Shown here piece after piece: positions 9,073-18,654 of a DNA stretch of 64,000 nucleotides; within the stretch, counting starts at the first letter, position 1; each line of letters starts with the position of its first letter. A program made the translations under genes and the position numbers. The notes under the pieces were generated by a model that was given only the letters and a program-made list of their open reading frames with translations, made no database searches and was not told the origin of the DNA. The stretch is from Pseudomonadota bacterium (GTDB taxonomy: Bacteria > Desulfobacterota > Desulfobacteria > Desulfobacterales > Desulfobacteraceae), in NCBI GenBank assembly GCA_018821535.1, contig JAHJLV010000025.1, positions 1-64,000 of the forward strand. Reading direction: 5' to 3'.

Positions 9073-11472
9073 ATGAATAAAAAAGATCTGTCAGAAAGAG
9101 ATATCATTACTCAGTTTATTATGCCTGCTATAAAGAAGGCTGGGTGGAATATTGAAAAACAAGTTCGTGAAGAAGTCTATTTTACTGATGGTCGAATTTA
9201 TGTAAAAGGCAATAAAACTGCTCGTGGTGAAAGAAAGTTTGCAGACATAATTCTCTACCACAAACCCAATATCCCAATTGCAATAATCGAAGCCAAAGAT
9301 AACAAGCACACTATTGGTGCAGGCTTACAGCAAGGTCTTGGTTATGCTGAAATTCTTGACATTCCAGTTGTTTTTAGTTCAAACGGAGATGGCTTTTTAG
9401 AGCATGATCGATCAGGCTATTCTTCAAAAATTGAAAAAAGTCTTGATTTAGATAATTTCCCTTCGCCACAGGAGCTTTGGGAAAAATACAAACGCTTTAA
9501 AGGGATTACAAGCAAAGAACAAGAAGATATTTCATCCTTTGATTATTTCTTTGATGGTTCTGGCAGAAAACCAAGATATTATCAGCAAATTGCAGTCAAC
9601 AGAACAGTTGAAGCAATTGCAAAAGGCCAGGACCGGATATTACTGGTAATGGCGACTGGTACAGGCAAGACCTACACGGCTTTTCAAATTATCTACCGCC
9701 TTTGGAAAAGCGGTACAAAGAAACGAATCCTGTTTCTTGCGGATAGAAACGCCCTTTTAGATCAAACAAAACGAGGTGATTTTAAGCATTTTAAAGATAA
9801 AATGACTGTCATCCGTAAGAAGGTTATTGACAAAGCTTTTGAAATTTATCTGGCTCTTTATCAGGGGTTAACCAATTATGATGAAGACAAAGATGCTTAC
9901 AAAGAATTTAGCCCGAATTTTTTTGATCTAATTGTTATTGATGAGTGCCATAGAGGAAGCGCAGCTGAAGACAGTGCCTGGCGAAGTATTTTGGAATATT
10001 TTTCTACAGCTACTCATATTGGTTTAACTGCTACACCAAAAGAAACAAATGAAGTATCGAATATTGAATATTTTGGTGAACCTCTCTATACCTATTCATT
10101 AAAACAAGGAATTGATGATGGTTTTCTCGCTCCGTATAAGGTTTTAAGAATTGGATTGAATGTTGACCTTGAAGGGTGGCGCCCGGATTCTACAGTTCGA
10201 GATAGCGGAGGCAATCCGGTTGAAGACCGAATTTATAATACAAAGGATTATGATAAAAATCTTGTTATTGATGAACGAACAAAGCAAATTGCCGGCAGGG
10301 TTGCGGAATTTCTTGCAAAAACAAATCCCCTGGATAAAACTATAATTTTTTGTATAGATATAGAACACGCGGAGCGGATGCGTCAGGCTCTTGTGAATGC
10401 CTCTCCTGAAGAAGCTCGGAAATCAAGTAAATATGTCATGCGTATCACTGGCGATGAGCAAACAGGAAAAAGAGAACTTGATAATTTCATTAATCCTGAA
10501 GAAATTTATCCTGTAATAGCAACGACTTCAAAACTTATGACAACAGGTGTAGATGCCCAGACCTGTAAACTGATTGTTTTAGAGTCCAATATTGGTTCAA
10601 TGACGGAATTTAAGCAGATTATAGGGCGTGGTACACGAATCAACGAAGAATACGGCAAACAGTTTTTCACCATTATGGATTTCAGAAATGTAACAGATAA
10701 ATTTGCTGATCCTGCCTTTGATGGTGATCCGGTACGGGTAAAAGAGATCAAAGAAGATGAAGAGCTTACCAATGAAGATGTTTTCCCTGAAGAGGAAGTT
10801 GTAATAGATGATGTAACCGGTGAAGAGATAGTATTTGATGATGGTGAGAAAGACTATCCTGAAACACCGGAAATCATCAACGGTGGCGATATCGTTGCAG
10901 AGCCACAAAATAAAATCTATGTTGCCGGGGTTGATGTTTCCATTTTGAATGAGCGTGTTCAACACCTCGATGCAAATGGTAAGTTGATAATAGAAAGCTT
11001 GAAGGATTATACCAAAAAGGGACTGTTGAAAGAATTCCGCAGTCTCGAAGAGTTTTTAAGCAAATGGAACAGTGCTGAAAAGAAAAAATCGATCATTGAA
11101 GAGTTGGAATCTCATGGGATTATCCTTGAGAACCTGATGGAAGAAGTCAAAAAAGACCTCGATGCCTTTGATCTTATCTGCCACATCGCCTGGGATATGC
11201 CTGCATTAACCAGACGGGAACGGGCAGAACAGGTAAAGAAGAGGAACTATTTTACCAAATATGGTGACAAAGCAAGGGATGTCTTGAATGCGCTGTTGGA
11301 TAAATACGCCAGCGAAGGCATTGAGAATATAGAAGAATTATCTGTTTTGAAAGTTGCCCCCTTTAATAATCTGGGTACACCGGCAGAGATAATCAAATTG
11401 TTTGGCAATAAGGAAAATTACCTCAAGGCCATACGAGAACTTGAACAGGAACTTTACAAGGTGGCAGCATAA
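9073..11472 (+). CDS. hsdR: Type I restriction enzyme, R (HsdR) subunit
   Basis: This 799-aa protein is the ATP-dependent translocase/endonuclease of a type I R-M system. The N-terminal nuclease domain shows a PD-(D/E)xK arrangement (Asp58, Glu73, Lys75 in IIEAK). The helicase core has Walker A MATGTGKT (193-200), a DECH box (290-293), motif III-like GLTATP and a C-terminal RecA lobe with QIIGRGTR. The acidic linker and C-terminal helical region should dock to HsdM. ATG follows a GAGGAAAAGGA ribosome-binding site and hsdM begins directly after the stop. The coding region is clearly more AT-rich than flanking chromosomal genes, suggesting acquisition by transfer. Confidence 0.95.
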   Translation: MNKKDLSERDIITQFIMPAIKKAGWNIEKQVREEVYFTDGRIYVKGNKTARGERKFADIILYHKPNIPIAIIEAKDNKHTIGAGLQQGLGYAEILDIPVVFSSNGDGFLEHDRSGYSSKIEKSLDLDNFPSPQELWEKYKRFKGITSKEQEDISSFDYFFDGSGRKPRYYQQIAVNRTVEAIAKGQDRILLVMATGTGKTYTAFQIIYRLWKSGTKKRILFLADRNALLDQTKRGDFKHFKDKMTVIRKKVIDKAFEIYLALYQGLTNYDEDKDAYKEFSPNFFDLIVIDECHRGSAAEDSAWRSILEYFSTATHIGLTATPKETNEVSNIEYFGEPLYTYSLKQGIDDGFLAPYKVLRIGLNVDLEGWRPDSTVRDSGGNPVEDRIYNTKDYDKNLVIDERTKQIAGRVAEFLAKTNPLDKTIIFCIDIEHAERMRQALVNASPEEARKSSKYVMRITGDEQTGKRELDNFINPEEIYPVIATTSKLMTTGVDAQTCKLIVLESNIGSMTEFKQIIGRGTRINEEYGKQFFTIMDFRNVTDKFADPAFDGDPVRVKEIKEDEELTNEDVFPEEEVVIDDVTGEEIVFDDGEKDYPETPEIINGGDIVAEPQNKIYVAGVDVSILNERVQHLDANGKLIIESLKDYTKKGLLKEFRSLEEFLSKWNSAEKKKSIIEELESHGIILENLMEEVKKDLDAFDLICHIAWDMPALTRRERAEQVKKRNYFTKYGDKARDVLNALLDKYASEGIENIEELSVLKVAPFNNLGTPAEIIKLFGNKENYLKAIRELEQELYKVAA

Positions 11473-12900
11473 ATGAAAAACATTGGCAATATTATCAAGA
11501 CGTTGCAGAACATCATGAGGAAAGACCAGGGTGTTTCCGGTGATGCCCAGAGAATTGAACAGCTGGGCTGGATGATCACCCTGAAAATTATTGATGACAA
11601 AGATACAGAACTTGAACTGATTCAGGATAATTACACTTCCCCAATACCCTCAGAACTGCAATGGCGTAATTGGGCGGCAAACAGCGAAGGCATTACAGGC
11701 GATGCTTTAAAGGAATTTGTGGATCAAAAACTCTTTCCCGGACTTAAAAATCTGGATATTTCCAGTGGCAATAAACGGGCAGTAATTATCAGAGAGATTT
11801 TTGAAGGTACCAACAACTACATGAAAAACGGTACCATCATCAGGCAGGTGATAAACCAGTTAAACCAGATTGATTTTAATGTTTCAGAAGACCGTCATAT
11901 GTTTGGTGATATTTACGAAAGTATTCTCAGAGACCTGCAAAGTGCGGGAAATTATGGTGAGTTCTATACACCTCGTGCCATTACCGAGTTTATGACCGAT
12001 ATCATCAATCCCCGTTTGGGTGAAAAGGTACTTGATCCTGCCTGTGGAACCGGAGGATTTTTGACCTGTGCCATTGAGAATATCCGCAAGCAGGATGTAA
12101 AAGGTGTTGAAGATTTACAAACGCTGGAAGCCACTGTTCACGGCAAAGAGTTCAAACCGCTTCCTTTTATGCTTTGCGTGACCAATCTTATTTTGCATGA
12201 TATTGAAGTGCCCAATGTGGATTATACCGACAGTTTGAACCGTGAATATACTTCTATCGGGAAAAAAGAGCGAGTTGATGTCATTCTGGCAAATCCGCCC
12301 TTTGGGGCTTCGGTCGCTGATGGAGTGCAGACCAATTTTCCCTTGAATTATAGAACCACAGAAAGTGCCGATCTTTTTTTGCTGTTGATGATTCGCTATT
12401 TGAAAGATGGTGGTCGTGCTGCAATTGTTCTGCCTGATGGGTCACTCACTGGCGATGGTGTAAAATCCCGAATCCGTCAGTACTGGCTGGAAAACTGTAA
12501 TCTGCACACCGTTGTACGACTTCCCAATTCAGTTTTTCAACCCTATGCAAGTGTGGCAACCAATCTTCTGTTCTTCACCAAGGGTGAACCGACAAAAGAA
12601 ATCTGGTATTGGGAGCATAAACTTCCCGAAGGCGTTAAATCTTATTCCAAAACCAAACCGATTCAGAAAAGTGAATTTGATGGTTTGAAAAAGTGGTGGA
12701 ATAAACGTAAGGCAAGTGATCAGGCTTGGAAAGTTCCTATTAAGACTCTGGAAGAAAATGGATTCAATCTGGATATAAAGAATCCGCATATTGCAGAAGA
12801 AGAGCATACCTATTCAAGCAAAGAACTGCTGTCCATGCTTCATGATTCGTTCAGGAAGAGTGATGAGATATTAGTCAAACTCAAGAAGGAGTTAAACTAA
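11473..12900 (+). CDS. hsdM: Type I restriction-modification DNA methyltransferase (HsdM)
   Basis: This 475-aa N6-adenine methyltransferase modifies the recognition site and is the core of the R2M2S complex. It has an N-terminal helical HsdM domain, the SAM-binding motif DPACGTGGF (188-196) and the catalytic NPPF motif (274-277). Length is typical. Its first codon abuts the hsdR stop, and its stop overlaps the hsdS start in a TAATG arrangement, so the three subunits are co-translated. Confidence 0.96.
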   Translation: MKNIGNIIKTLQNIMRKDQGVSGDAQRIEQLGWMITLKIIDDKDTELELIQDNYTSPIPSELQWRNWAANSEGITGDALKEFVDQKLFPGLKNLDISSGNKRAVIIREIFEGTNNYMKNGTIIRQVINQLNQIDFNVSEDRHMFGDIYESILRDLQSAGNYGEFYTPRAITEFMTDIINPRLGEKVLDPACGTGGFLTCAIENIRKQDVKGVEDLQTLEATVHGKEFKPLPFMLCVTNLILHDIEVPNVDYTDSLNREYTSIGKKERVDVILANPPFGASVADGVQTNFPLNYRTTESADLFLLLMIRYLKDGGRAAIVLPDGSLTGDGVKSRIRQYWLENCNLHTVVRLPNSVFQPYASVATNLLFFTKGEPTKEIWYWEHKLPEGVKSYSKTKPIQKSEFDGLKKWWNKRKASDQAWKVPIKTLEENGFNLDIKNPHIAEEEHTYSSKELLSMLHDSFRKSDEILVKLKKELN

Positions 12901-14264
12901 TGCATTCATGGAGGAAAGTCAAACTCGGAGATCTCCTTTTGCGATCTAAAATTCCTATTGCTATAGAAGATAAAGAGACCTATAGTCGTGTCACAATAAG
13001 AACGAAACATCAGGGTGTATCAAAAAGAGAAGATGAAGTTGGAAAGAAAATTGGTACTAAAAAACAATTTTTGTTAAAAAGCGGGCAATTTGTGATGTCC
13101 AAAATTGATGCACGGTATGGTGCATTTGGTATTGCAGATCAAGATGTCCATGATGCTATAATAACTGGAAACTTTTGGGCATATGATATTAACCAAGAAT
13201 TAACAACCGTTGAGTGGATTGAAAGATATACAAATTCTTCTAGTTTTTATGACCTATGTGAAAGAGCAAGCAGTGGTATAACTCATAGAAAATATTTAGA
13301 TGAAAAAGTTTTTATAGCGCATGAACTATATATTCCACCGAAAGAAGATCAATCGAATATTTTACTCAAGTTAGAGAAAGAGCAGAATTCTCTTAATGAA
13401 TTAGCTACGGAAAACCAAAACCAATCTTCCTACCTCACCAAACTACGTCAAGCAATTTTACAGGAAGCCATTGAAGGCAAATTGACTGCTGACTGGAGAA
13501 AAGAGAATCCTGTCCGCAAGGGTGATCTTGATTTTGATGCGGGAGCTTTGCTGGAAAAGATAAAAGCTGAAAAAGAGAAGCTGTTTAAAGAAGGGAAAAT
13601 CAAGAAAGAAAAATTCCAAGAATCGATATTAGAGCATGAACTGGAAATTCCTAGTGCTTGGACTTTGCCAATGCTTGGAGAAATTTCAAAACAAATTACT
13701 GATGGGACTCACCAGACACCAACATATACTACTGCGGGCGAAATTTTTCTATCAGCTCAAAATGTCAAACCGTTTAGGTTTATGCCTGAAAATTACAAAC
13801 TTATATCAGAGAAGGCTTTCCACGAGTATCGAAAAAATAAAATTCCTGAAATAGGGGATTTATTAATAGGTCGAGTCGGTGCAGGTATTGGCGAAACAGC
13901 TGTGATTGATAGGGAAATTGATTTTGCATTCTATGTAAGTTTAGGTATGGTTAAAACATTTAAGGAATTGACGATACCTGATTATCTATCAATTGTTAGT
14001 AATTCGCCATATGGCGTAAGATACTCAAAGGGTAACATTTCCAGTGGAGGGGTTTCGGCAGGTAATTATAACTTAGGTCGAATAAGGTCATTAAAAGTAC
14101 CGTTACCTTCACTCGCTGAACAACAAACAATAGTCGATCGTGTAGAAAAACTTCTTTCCATGGTTGATGAACTGGAAAAACAGGTTTCCGAGCGCGAAGA
14201 GCAGTCAGAACAGTTAATGCAGGCGGTTTTACGGGAAGCGTTTGAGGGAGGCAAGTGTGATTAA
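12900..14264 (+). CDS. hsdS: Type I restriction-modification specificity subunit (HsdS)
   Basis: This 454-aa subunit carries two target-recognition domains (about residues 5-160 and 245-400), each followed by a conserved helical spacer. The first spacer contains KLRQAILQEAIEGKL (about 180-195). The second contains EQQTIVDRVEKLLSMVDELE and ends in AVLREAFEGG. Each domain reads half of a bipartite DNA site. The gene is intact, with no inverted partial hsdS copies nearby, so there is no sign of phase-variable shuffling. The target sequence cannot be deduced. Confidence 0.93.
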   Translation: MHSWRKVKLGDLLLRSKIPIAIEDKETYSRVTIRTKHQGVSKREDEVGKKIGTKKQFLLKSGQFVMSKIDARYGAFGIADQDVHDAIITGNFWAYDINQELTTVEWIERYTNSSSFYDLCERASSGITHRKYLDEKVFIAHELYIPPKEDQSNILLKLEKEQNSLNELATENQNQSSYLTKLRQAILQEAIEGKLTADWRKENPVRKGDLDFDAGALLEKIKAEKEKLFKEGKIKKEKFQESILEHELEIPSAWTLPMLGEISKQITDGTHQTPTYTTAGEIFLSAQNVKPFRFMPENYKLISEKAFHEYRKNKIPEIGDLLIGRVGAGIGETAVIDREIDFAFYVSLGMVKTFKELTIPDYLSIVSNSPYGVRYSKGNISSGGVSAGNYNLGRIRSLKVPLPSLAEQQTIVDRVEKLLSMVDELEKQVSEREEQSEQLMQAVLREAFEGGKCD

Positions 14265-16659
14265 GAAAATTAAAACAATTAACAATCTTGCCGTATTCAG
14301 CGCTTTTGAATGGGACAAATCGGTACTTGATGCTAAAAACAAAGTTTTAGAGTTCAAAAAAAATAATATTATCTATGGTCGCAATTACTCAGGCAAAACA
14401 ACATTGTCCAGAATTATTCGGGCAATGGAAACCGGTACTATTTCTGACAAATATATATCACCGTCTTTCAATGTCGAAATTGAAGATGGAGCAGATGTAA
14501 CCCTACAAAACCTCAAATCACATGGAAAAACAATCCGTGTTTTCAATGAAGATTTTGTTAGGGAAAATTTAAAGTTTATTATTAACCCCGAAGAGCATAT
14601 TGAATCATTTGCCATCCTTGGAGATGACAATAACAAAATTGAGGAAGAGATTGCAAATCTTGAGTTTAAACTTGGCAGCAATGAAGAAGAGAATGAAACG
14701 GGTTTTTACAAAGAGTACAAACAGCTTGCCAAAGAATTTTCTACCTTAAAAAGAAACTATTCTACAGCAGAATCAAACCTTGGAAACAAACTAAATAACA
14801 AAGCGACTGATAAAAAAATTGGAATAAGATATCAATCATCACGTTTTGGTGATCAGAATTACAACATCACAAAACTCCGCAGTGATATTGACGCTGTGTT
14901 AGCAAAAGATTTTATACCGGCAGATGAATTGAAAGAGAAGGAACTCAGCAAGGTAATTGAGGAAAAACCATTGGACGATGTCCAGCCGAGTGAAAAGATA
15001 ACTTTCGAACTTTCGGATCTCGTGTCACAAACCAAACCTCTGCTTGAAAAGAAAATTCTTGAATCAGGTAAAATCGAGAGTCTTTTAAAAGATGCCTTCA
15101 TGAATCGCTGGGTTAAAGAGGGGTATGGTCTTCATAAAGATAGATCCAATACCTGCGGTTTTTGTGGGAATTCCATAACCGACAAGCGTTGGATAGAATT
15201 AAATAAGCACTTTGATGAAGAATCAGAAAAGCTTGAAAGATCAATTGATGACTTAATTCGCCGCATTGAAGAAGAAGTCAAATTCAAAGCGAATGCATTT
15301 AATATCAACACTAATCTTTTCTATTCAAAATTTCATGAGCAATGCAATCAGATTCAAGCAGAATACGATAAACTCATTAAAGTTTACATTAGTTCATTGG
15401 ATTCTTTAAAGTCTCAGCTAAACGCCAGAAAAAATGATTTATTAAATGAAAGAGTATTTATTACAATTGACGAAAATTCAAGTGAATTGCTTGCTACTCT
15501 GGAAAAGTATGAAAAACTGAGGGGTGAAGCGAATTTATTTTCAAAACAGTTATCGACTGAAAAACAGAATGCACAAAAGCTCCTACGGTTAAAAGAGGTA
15601 CATGATTTTGTATTAACGATAAAATATCAAGATGAACTTCAAACAATAGCCGACCTTAAGACAGAAAAAGATACAGCAAAAACAAAGCAGGATAATAAAT
15701 GGCAAGCAATCGAATCTGTTAAGAGTGAGATAGACGCAAAAAAACGTCTGCTTAATGATGAAGAGAAAGGTGCAAAAAAAGTAAATGAGTATTTAAATAA
15801 TTACTTCGGTCATAATTTTCTTTCACTTCGCGCCATTGAACAGTCCGATAGCTTTACTGGTAAAAAACAAATTAGATTTGAGATAGTTCGAGGTGATAAG
15901 AAAGCCCACCATCTTAGCGAAGGTGAATGTAGTTTAATTGCCTTCTGCTATTTTATGGCGAAACTTCATGATATTGAAACAAAAGGGGAAAAGGCAATAA
16001 TTTGGATTGATGACCCAATTTCTAGCCTTGATGGTAACCATGTGTTCTTTATTTATTCATTAATTAATTCAGATATTGTTACACAAGGCAATTACGAACA
16101 GCTGTTTATCTCTACACATAATCTTGATTTTTTTAAGTACCTTAAAAGACTGCCAGGTACACAAACCACAAAAGAAACCAAAACGAAATACAGATATTTG
16201 GTTGTTCAACGAGAATCAAAAAACTCGTCGATTCATTTAATGCCAAAATATCTTTGCGACTATGTTACTGAATTTAACTTTCTGTTTGAGCAGATCTATA
16301 AATGTGCCACGATCTCAAGGGTCGACGATGACAATCACGGCTATTTCTATAATTTTGGCAACAATGCAAGAAAATTTCTTGAAGTATTTCTGTTTTATAA
16401 ATTCCCAGATGGGGCGTCTGATGAAGAAAAATATAAAAGATTTTTCGGAACTGATTTAATACCTGCAATACTGGCTAATCGAATAAATAATGAATATTCT
16501 CATTTATGCGGGGTGCTTGAAAGAGGAGGATTGCCTATTGAAGTTCCAGAAATGAATGCAACTGCAAAATTAATTATCGATAGAATTAAAACATTGGACG
16601 AAGGACAGTATAATTCACTTTTAACCAGTATTGGTATTACCCCAGAGATAACTCCATGA
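14257..16659 (+). CDS. PrrC/RloC-like AAA ATPase, candidate anticodon nuclease
   Basis: This 800-aa AAA_13-type protein is coupled to hsdS. I chose GTG at 14257, 5 nt after a GGGAGG ribosome-binding site. ABC-like motifs are Walker A GRNYSGKTT (about 41-49), signature LSEGE (553-557), Walker B IIWIDD with downstream SSLD (581-592) and a switch STHN (619-622). Coiled-coil stretches flank a CGFC pair (300-303), as in zinc-hook RloC proteins. After the ATPase, Arg705-x3-Glu709 and His749 (NNEYSH) resemble the R-x3-E...H triad of PrrC/RloC tRNA anticodon nucleases. In known systems PrrC is held silent by a type I R-M complex and released when phage disable it. The nuclease role is inference; a generic AAA_13 defence ATPase is the alternative. 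Confidence 0.7.
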   Translation: MIKKIKTINNLAVFSAFEWDKSVLDAKNKVLEFKKNNIIYGRNYSGKTTLSRIIRAMETGTISDKYISPSFNVEIEDGADVTLQNLKSHGKTIRVFNEDFVRENLKFIINPEEHIESFAILGDDNNKIEEEIANLEFKLGSNEEENETGFYKEYKQLAKEFSTLKRNYSTAESNLGNKLNNKATDKKIGIRYQSSRFGDQNYNITKLRSDIDAVLAKDFIPADELKEKELSKVIEEKPLDDVQPSEKITFELSDLVSQTKPLLEKKILESGKIESLLKDAFMNRWVKEGYGLHKDRSNTCGFCGNSITDKRWIELNKHFDEESEKLERSIDDLIRRIEEEVKFKANAFNINTNLFYSKFHEQCNQIQAEYDKLIKVYISSLDSLKSQLNARKNDLLNERVFITIDENSSELLATLEKYEKLRGEANLFSKQLSTEKQNAQKLLRLKEVHDFVLTIKYQDELQTIADLKTEKDTAKTKQDNKWQAIESVKSEIDAKKRLLNDEEKGAKKVNEYLNNYFGHNFLSLRAIEQSDSFTGKKQIRFEIVRGDKKAHHLSEGECSLIAFCYFMAKLHDIETKGEKAIIWIDDPISSLDGNHVFFIYSLINSDIVTQGNYEQLFISTHNLDFFKYLKRLPGTQTTKETKTKYRYLVVQRESKNSSIHLMPKYLCDYVTEFNFLFEQIYKCATISRVDDDNHGYFYNFGNNARKFLEVFLFYKFPDGASDEEKYKRFFGTDLIPAILANRINNEYSHLCGVLERGGLPIEVPEMNATAKLIIDRIKTLDEGQYNSLLTSIGITPEITP

Positions 16660-17687
16660 ATCAATCCGAAATTATCCTCTACAAAACCGAAGATGGCACG
16701 GTTAAAATAGACACCATATTCCAAAACGAAACCATCTGGTTGACACAAAAAAAGATAGCGGAACTCTTTGATGTCCAGAGACCGTCGATAACCAAGCACC
16801 TGAAAAATATCTTTGAAAGTAGAGAGCTGGATGAACAAGTGGTTAGTTCCATTTTGGAACATACCACTCAACACGGTGCTATTGAGGGTAAAACCCAGAC
16901 AAAAGAGACCAAGTATTATAACCTTGATGCCATTATAGCCGTTGGCTACCGGGTAAACTCTAAACGGGCTACCCAGTTCAGAATCTGGGCAACGGCAATT
17001 CTGAAAGAGTATATCATCAAGGGTTTTGCCATGGATGATGAACGGCTGAAACAATCCGAACGGTGGGACTATTTTGATGAATGGCTTGAACGGATTCGGG
17101 ATATCCGTGCTTCTGAAAAAAGATTTTACCAGAAAATCAGGGATATTTATACGACCGCAATTGATTACGACAAAACTTCTGAAGCTGCTCAGCTTTTCTT
17201 TAAAAAAGTACAGAATAAAATGCTCTGGGCCACTACCGGTAAAACCGCCGCAGAACTTATTGAATTGCGTAGTAACCCCGACAAACCAAACATGGGACTT
17301 ACCGCATGGCGTGGTTCCATTGTCCGCAAATATGATGTTTCAATTGCCAAAAATTACCTGAATGAGGAAGAGATAAAGGATCTAAATGAAATCGTGACTA
17401 TGTATCTCGATTATGCAGAAAGACAGGCCCGGAAAAGAAGAACGGTGTCTATGGCTGAATGGTCTGATAAACTTGATGCTTTTCTGGAGCATAATGAAGA
17501 AGAGCTGCTCACTCATGCAGGAACTGTAAAAGCGGAAGTAGCTAAAAAGATTGCCGAAGAGCGATATGAAGCCTTTGATAAAAAAAGAAAAATAGCTGAA
17601 GCAAAAAAAGCGGATGAAGAAGATTTGAAGGAACTGGAAGAAATGGAAAAAAGATTGCTCAATAATAAAGGCGGAAAAGACAAATAA
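16656..17687 (+). CDS. RhuM-family protein
   Basis: This 343-aa protein matches the virulence RhuM family, which is widespread near type I R-M systems and of unknown biochemical function. The N-terminal half contains WLTQKKIAELFDVQRPSITKH (about residues 28-48), which looks like a helix-turn-helix. The YNLDAIIAVGYRVNSKRATQFR block (about 88-110) is diagnostic of the family. The C-terminus is a charged, lysine-rich helix. It overlaps the upstream ATPase gene by 4 nt (ATGA), so it is the fifth gene of the hsd operon. A regulatory role is plausible but unproven. Confidence 0.85.
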   Translation: MNQSEIILYKTEDGTVKIDTIFQNETIWLTQKKIAELFDVQRPSITKHLKNIFESRELDEQVVSSILEHTTQHGAIEGKTQTKETKYYNLDAIIAVGYRVNSKRATQFRIWATAILKEYIIKGFAMDDERLKQSERWDYFDEWLERIRDIRASEKRFYQKIRDIYTTAIDYDKTSEAAQLFFKKVQNKMLWATTGKTAAELIELRSNPDKPNMGLTAWRGSIVRKYDVSIAKNYLNEEEIKDLNEIVTMYLDYAERQARKRRTVSMAEWSDKLDAFLEHNEEELLTHAGTVKAEVAKKIAEERYEAFDKKRKIAEAKKADEEDLKELEEMEKRLLNNKGGKDK

Positions 17688-17799
17688 TGTTTTTGATCAG
17701 GAGAAGATGCTTGTAAAACAGTGGACGTTGTGTGTCGCCGTCTATATCATATGGTGTTATTCAAAAATCTCGACAAGCAGATTCAATAAGGAATCGATT

Positions 17800-18300
17800 A
17801 TGGTAAGACTCATCAGTATCGCTTTGCAGCCTTCGCGAATCCCAAAATGTGAATTAGGGGAAAGTTGTGAACTTGATATGCGCGTATGGTTGACAGACAT
17901 TGATCTGAATTTTCACGTAAATAATGCAAAATACCTCAGTTTGGCACAACTAGGCAGAGTTCATTATGCCAATCAAACGGGGATCTTGAAAAGTATGAAA
18001 AAATCGGGCATTGGGTTAGTCGTCGTGGGGGCGCATATTACCTATCACAAATCATTAGCCCTGTTTTCGAAGTATCGATTAGCCACAAGAATTGTCGGCT
18101 GGGATGACGATTGGTTCTATTTTGAGCAAAAATTCGAGCAATATGGAAAAGTAGCGACCCGAGTTTTAGTGAGAATGGTGTTTATGGAATCCGGCAAACG
18201 TATGCCCACGGCAAAAGCGGCCTTAAGACTTGGCTTGCCCAATATAGCCATGAAAGTTAATCCTGAAATTGCTGCTAAGTTAGACCCTGTCAAGACTTGA
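17800..18300 (+). CDS. Hotdog-fold acyl-CoA thioesterase-like protein
   Basis: This 166-aa protein resembles 4HBT/FadM/THEM6-type hotdog thioesterases. The motif DIDLNFHVNNAKYLSLA carries the catalytic-type Asp and the typical HxNNxxYL helix. I chose ATG 17800, which follows an AAGGAA ribosome-binding site. The upstream in-frame extension is unlike the family. It lies 112 bp after the RhuM gene, inside the 86-bp direct repeats but apparently unrelated to restriction, so it may be cargo. Its substrate is unknown. Confidence 0.75.
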   Translation: MVRLISIALQPSRIPKCELGESCELDMRVWLTDIDLNFHVNNAKYLSLAQLGRVHYANQTGILKSMKKSGIGLVVVGAHITYHKSLALFSKYRLATRIVGWDDDWFYFEQKFEQYGKVATRVLVRMVFMESGKRMPTAKAALRLGLPNIAMKVNPEIAAKLDPVKT

Positions 18301-18654
18301 CACACAATACACGTAGATGCCGCGGACTGCATTTGGGCCGGAAAAACTCGCTTCGCTCAGACAGTTCCGCCTCTTGCCGTTTCGTCCGGCAGAACCTGTA
18401 ACAACCGCTCCATATGCTCCGCAAGATCATGCCAACCGGGACTGGCTCGTCACCCAGTCAATTCTTTGAAAATTGAACAGCCAGGTGCCTTGGCGTTACA
18501 TTTCAATTGGTACAGTTCCATAACATCGTTTACAATTTTTCAAAAAATAACATGAGATGCATTTTCTGAAGCATTTTTTTGATAAAAATGATAGAGAATA
18601 AATTTAATGGGGCGAATACAAATTATTAACAATTTTTGAATTTGAAGAAATTTT
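18301..18654. other. Intergenic stretch between thioesterase gene and darT
   Basis: This 354-bp region holds the right copy of the 86-bp repeat (18367-18452). An AT-rich 200-bp stretch follows, which must contain the darT promoter. I see no convincing -35/-10 pair, hairpin or gene in it. Confidence 0.5.
18367..18452. repeat. Right copy of the 86-bp direct repeat
   Basis: It matches 8783-8868 at 80 of 86 positions in the same orientation. It separates the R-M/thioesterase segment from DarTG. Its minus strand encodes the same short tail-like peptide as the left copy, ending in RGGTV and a stop codon. Confidence 0.85.
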
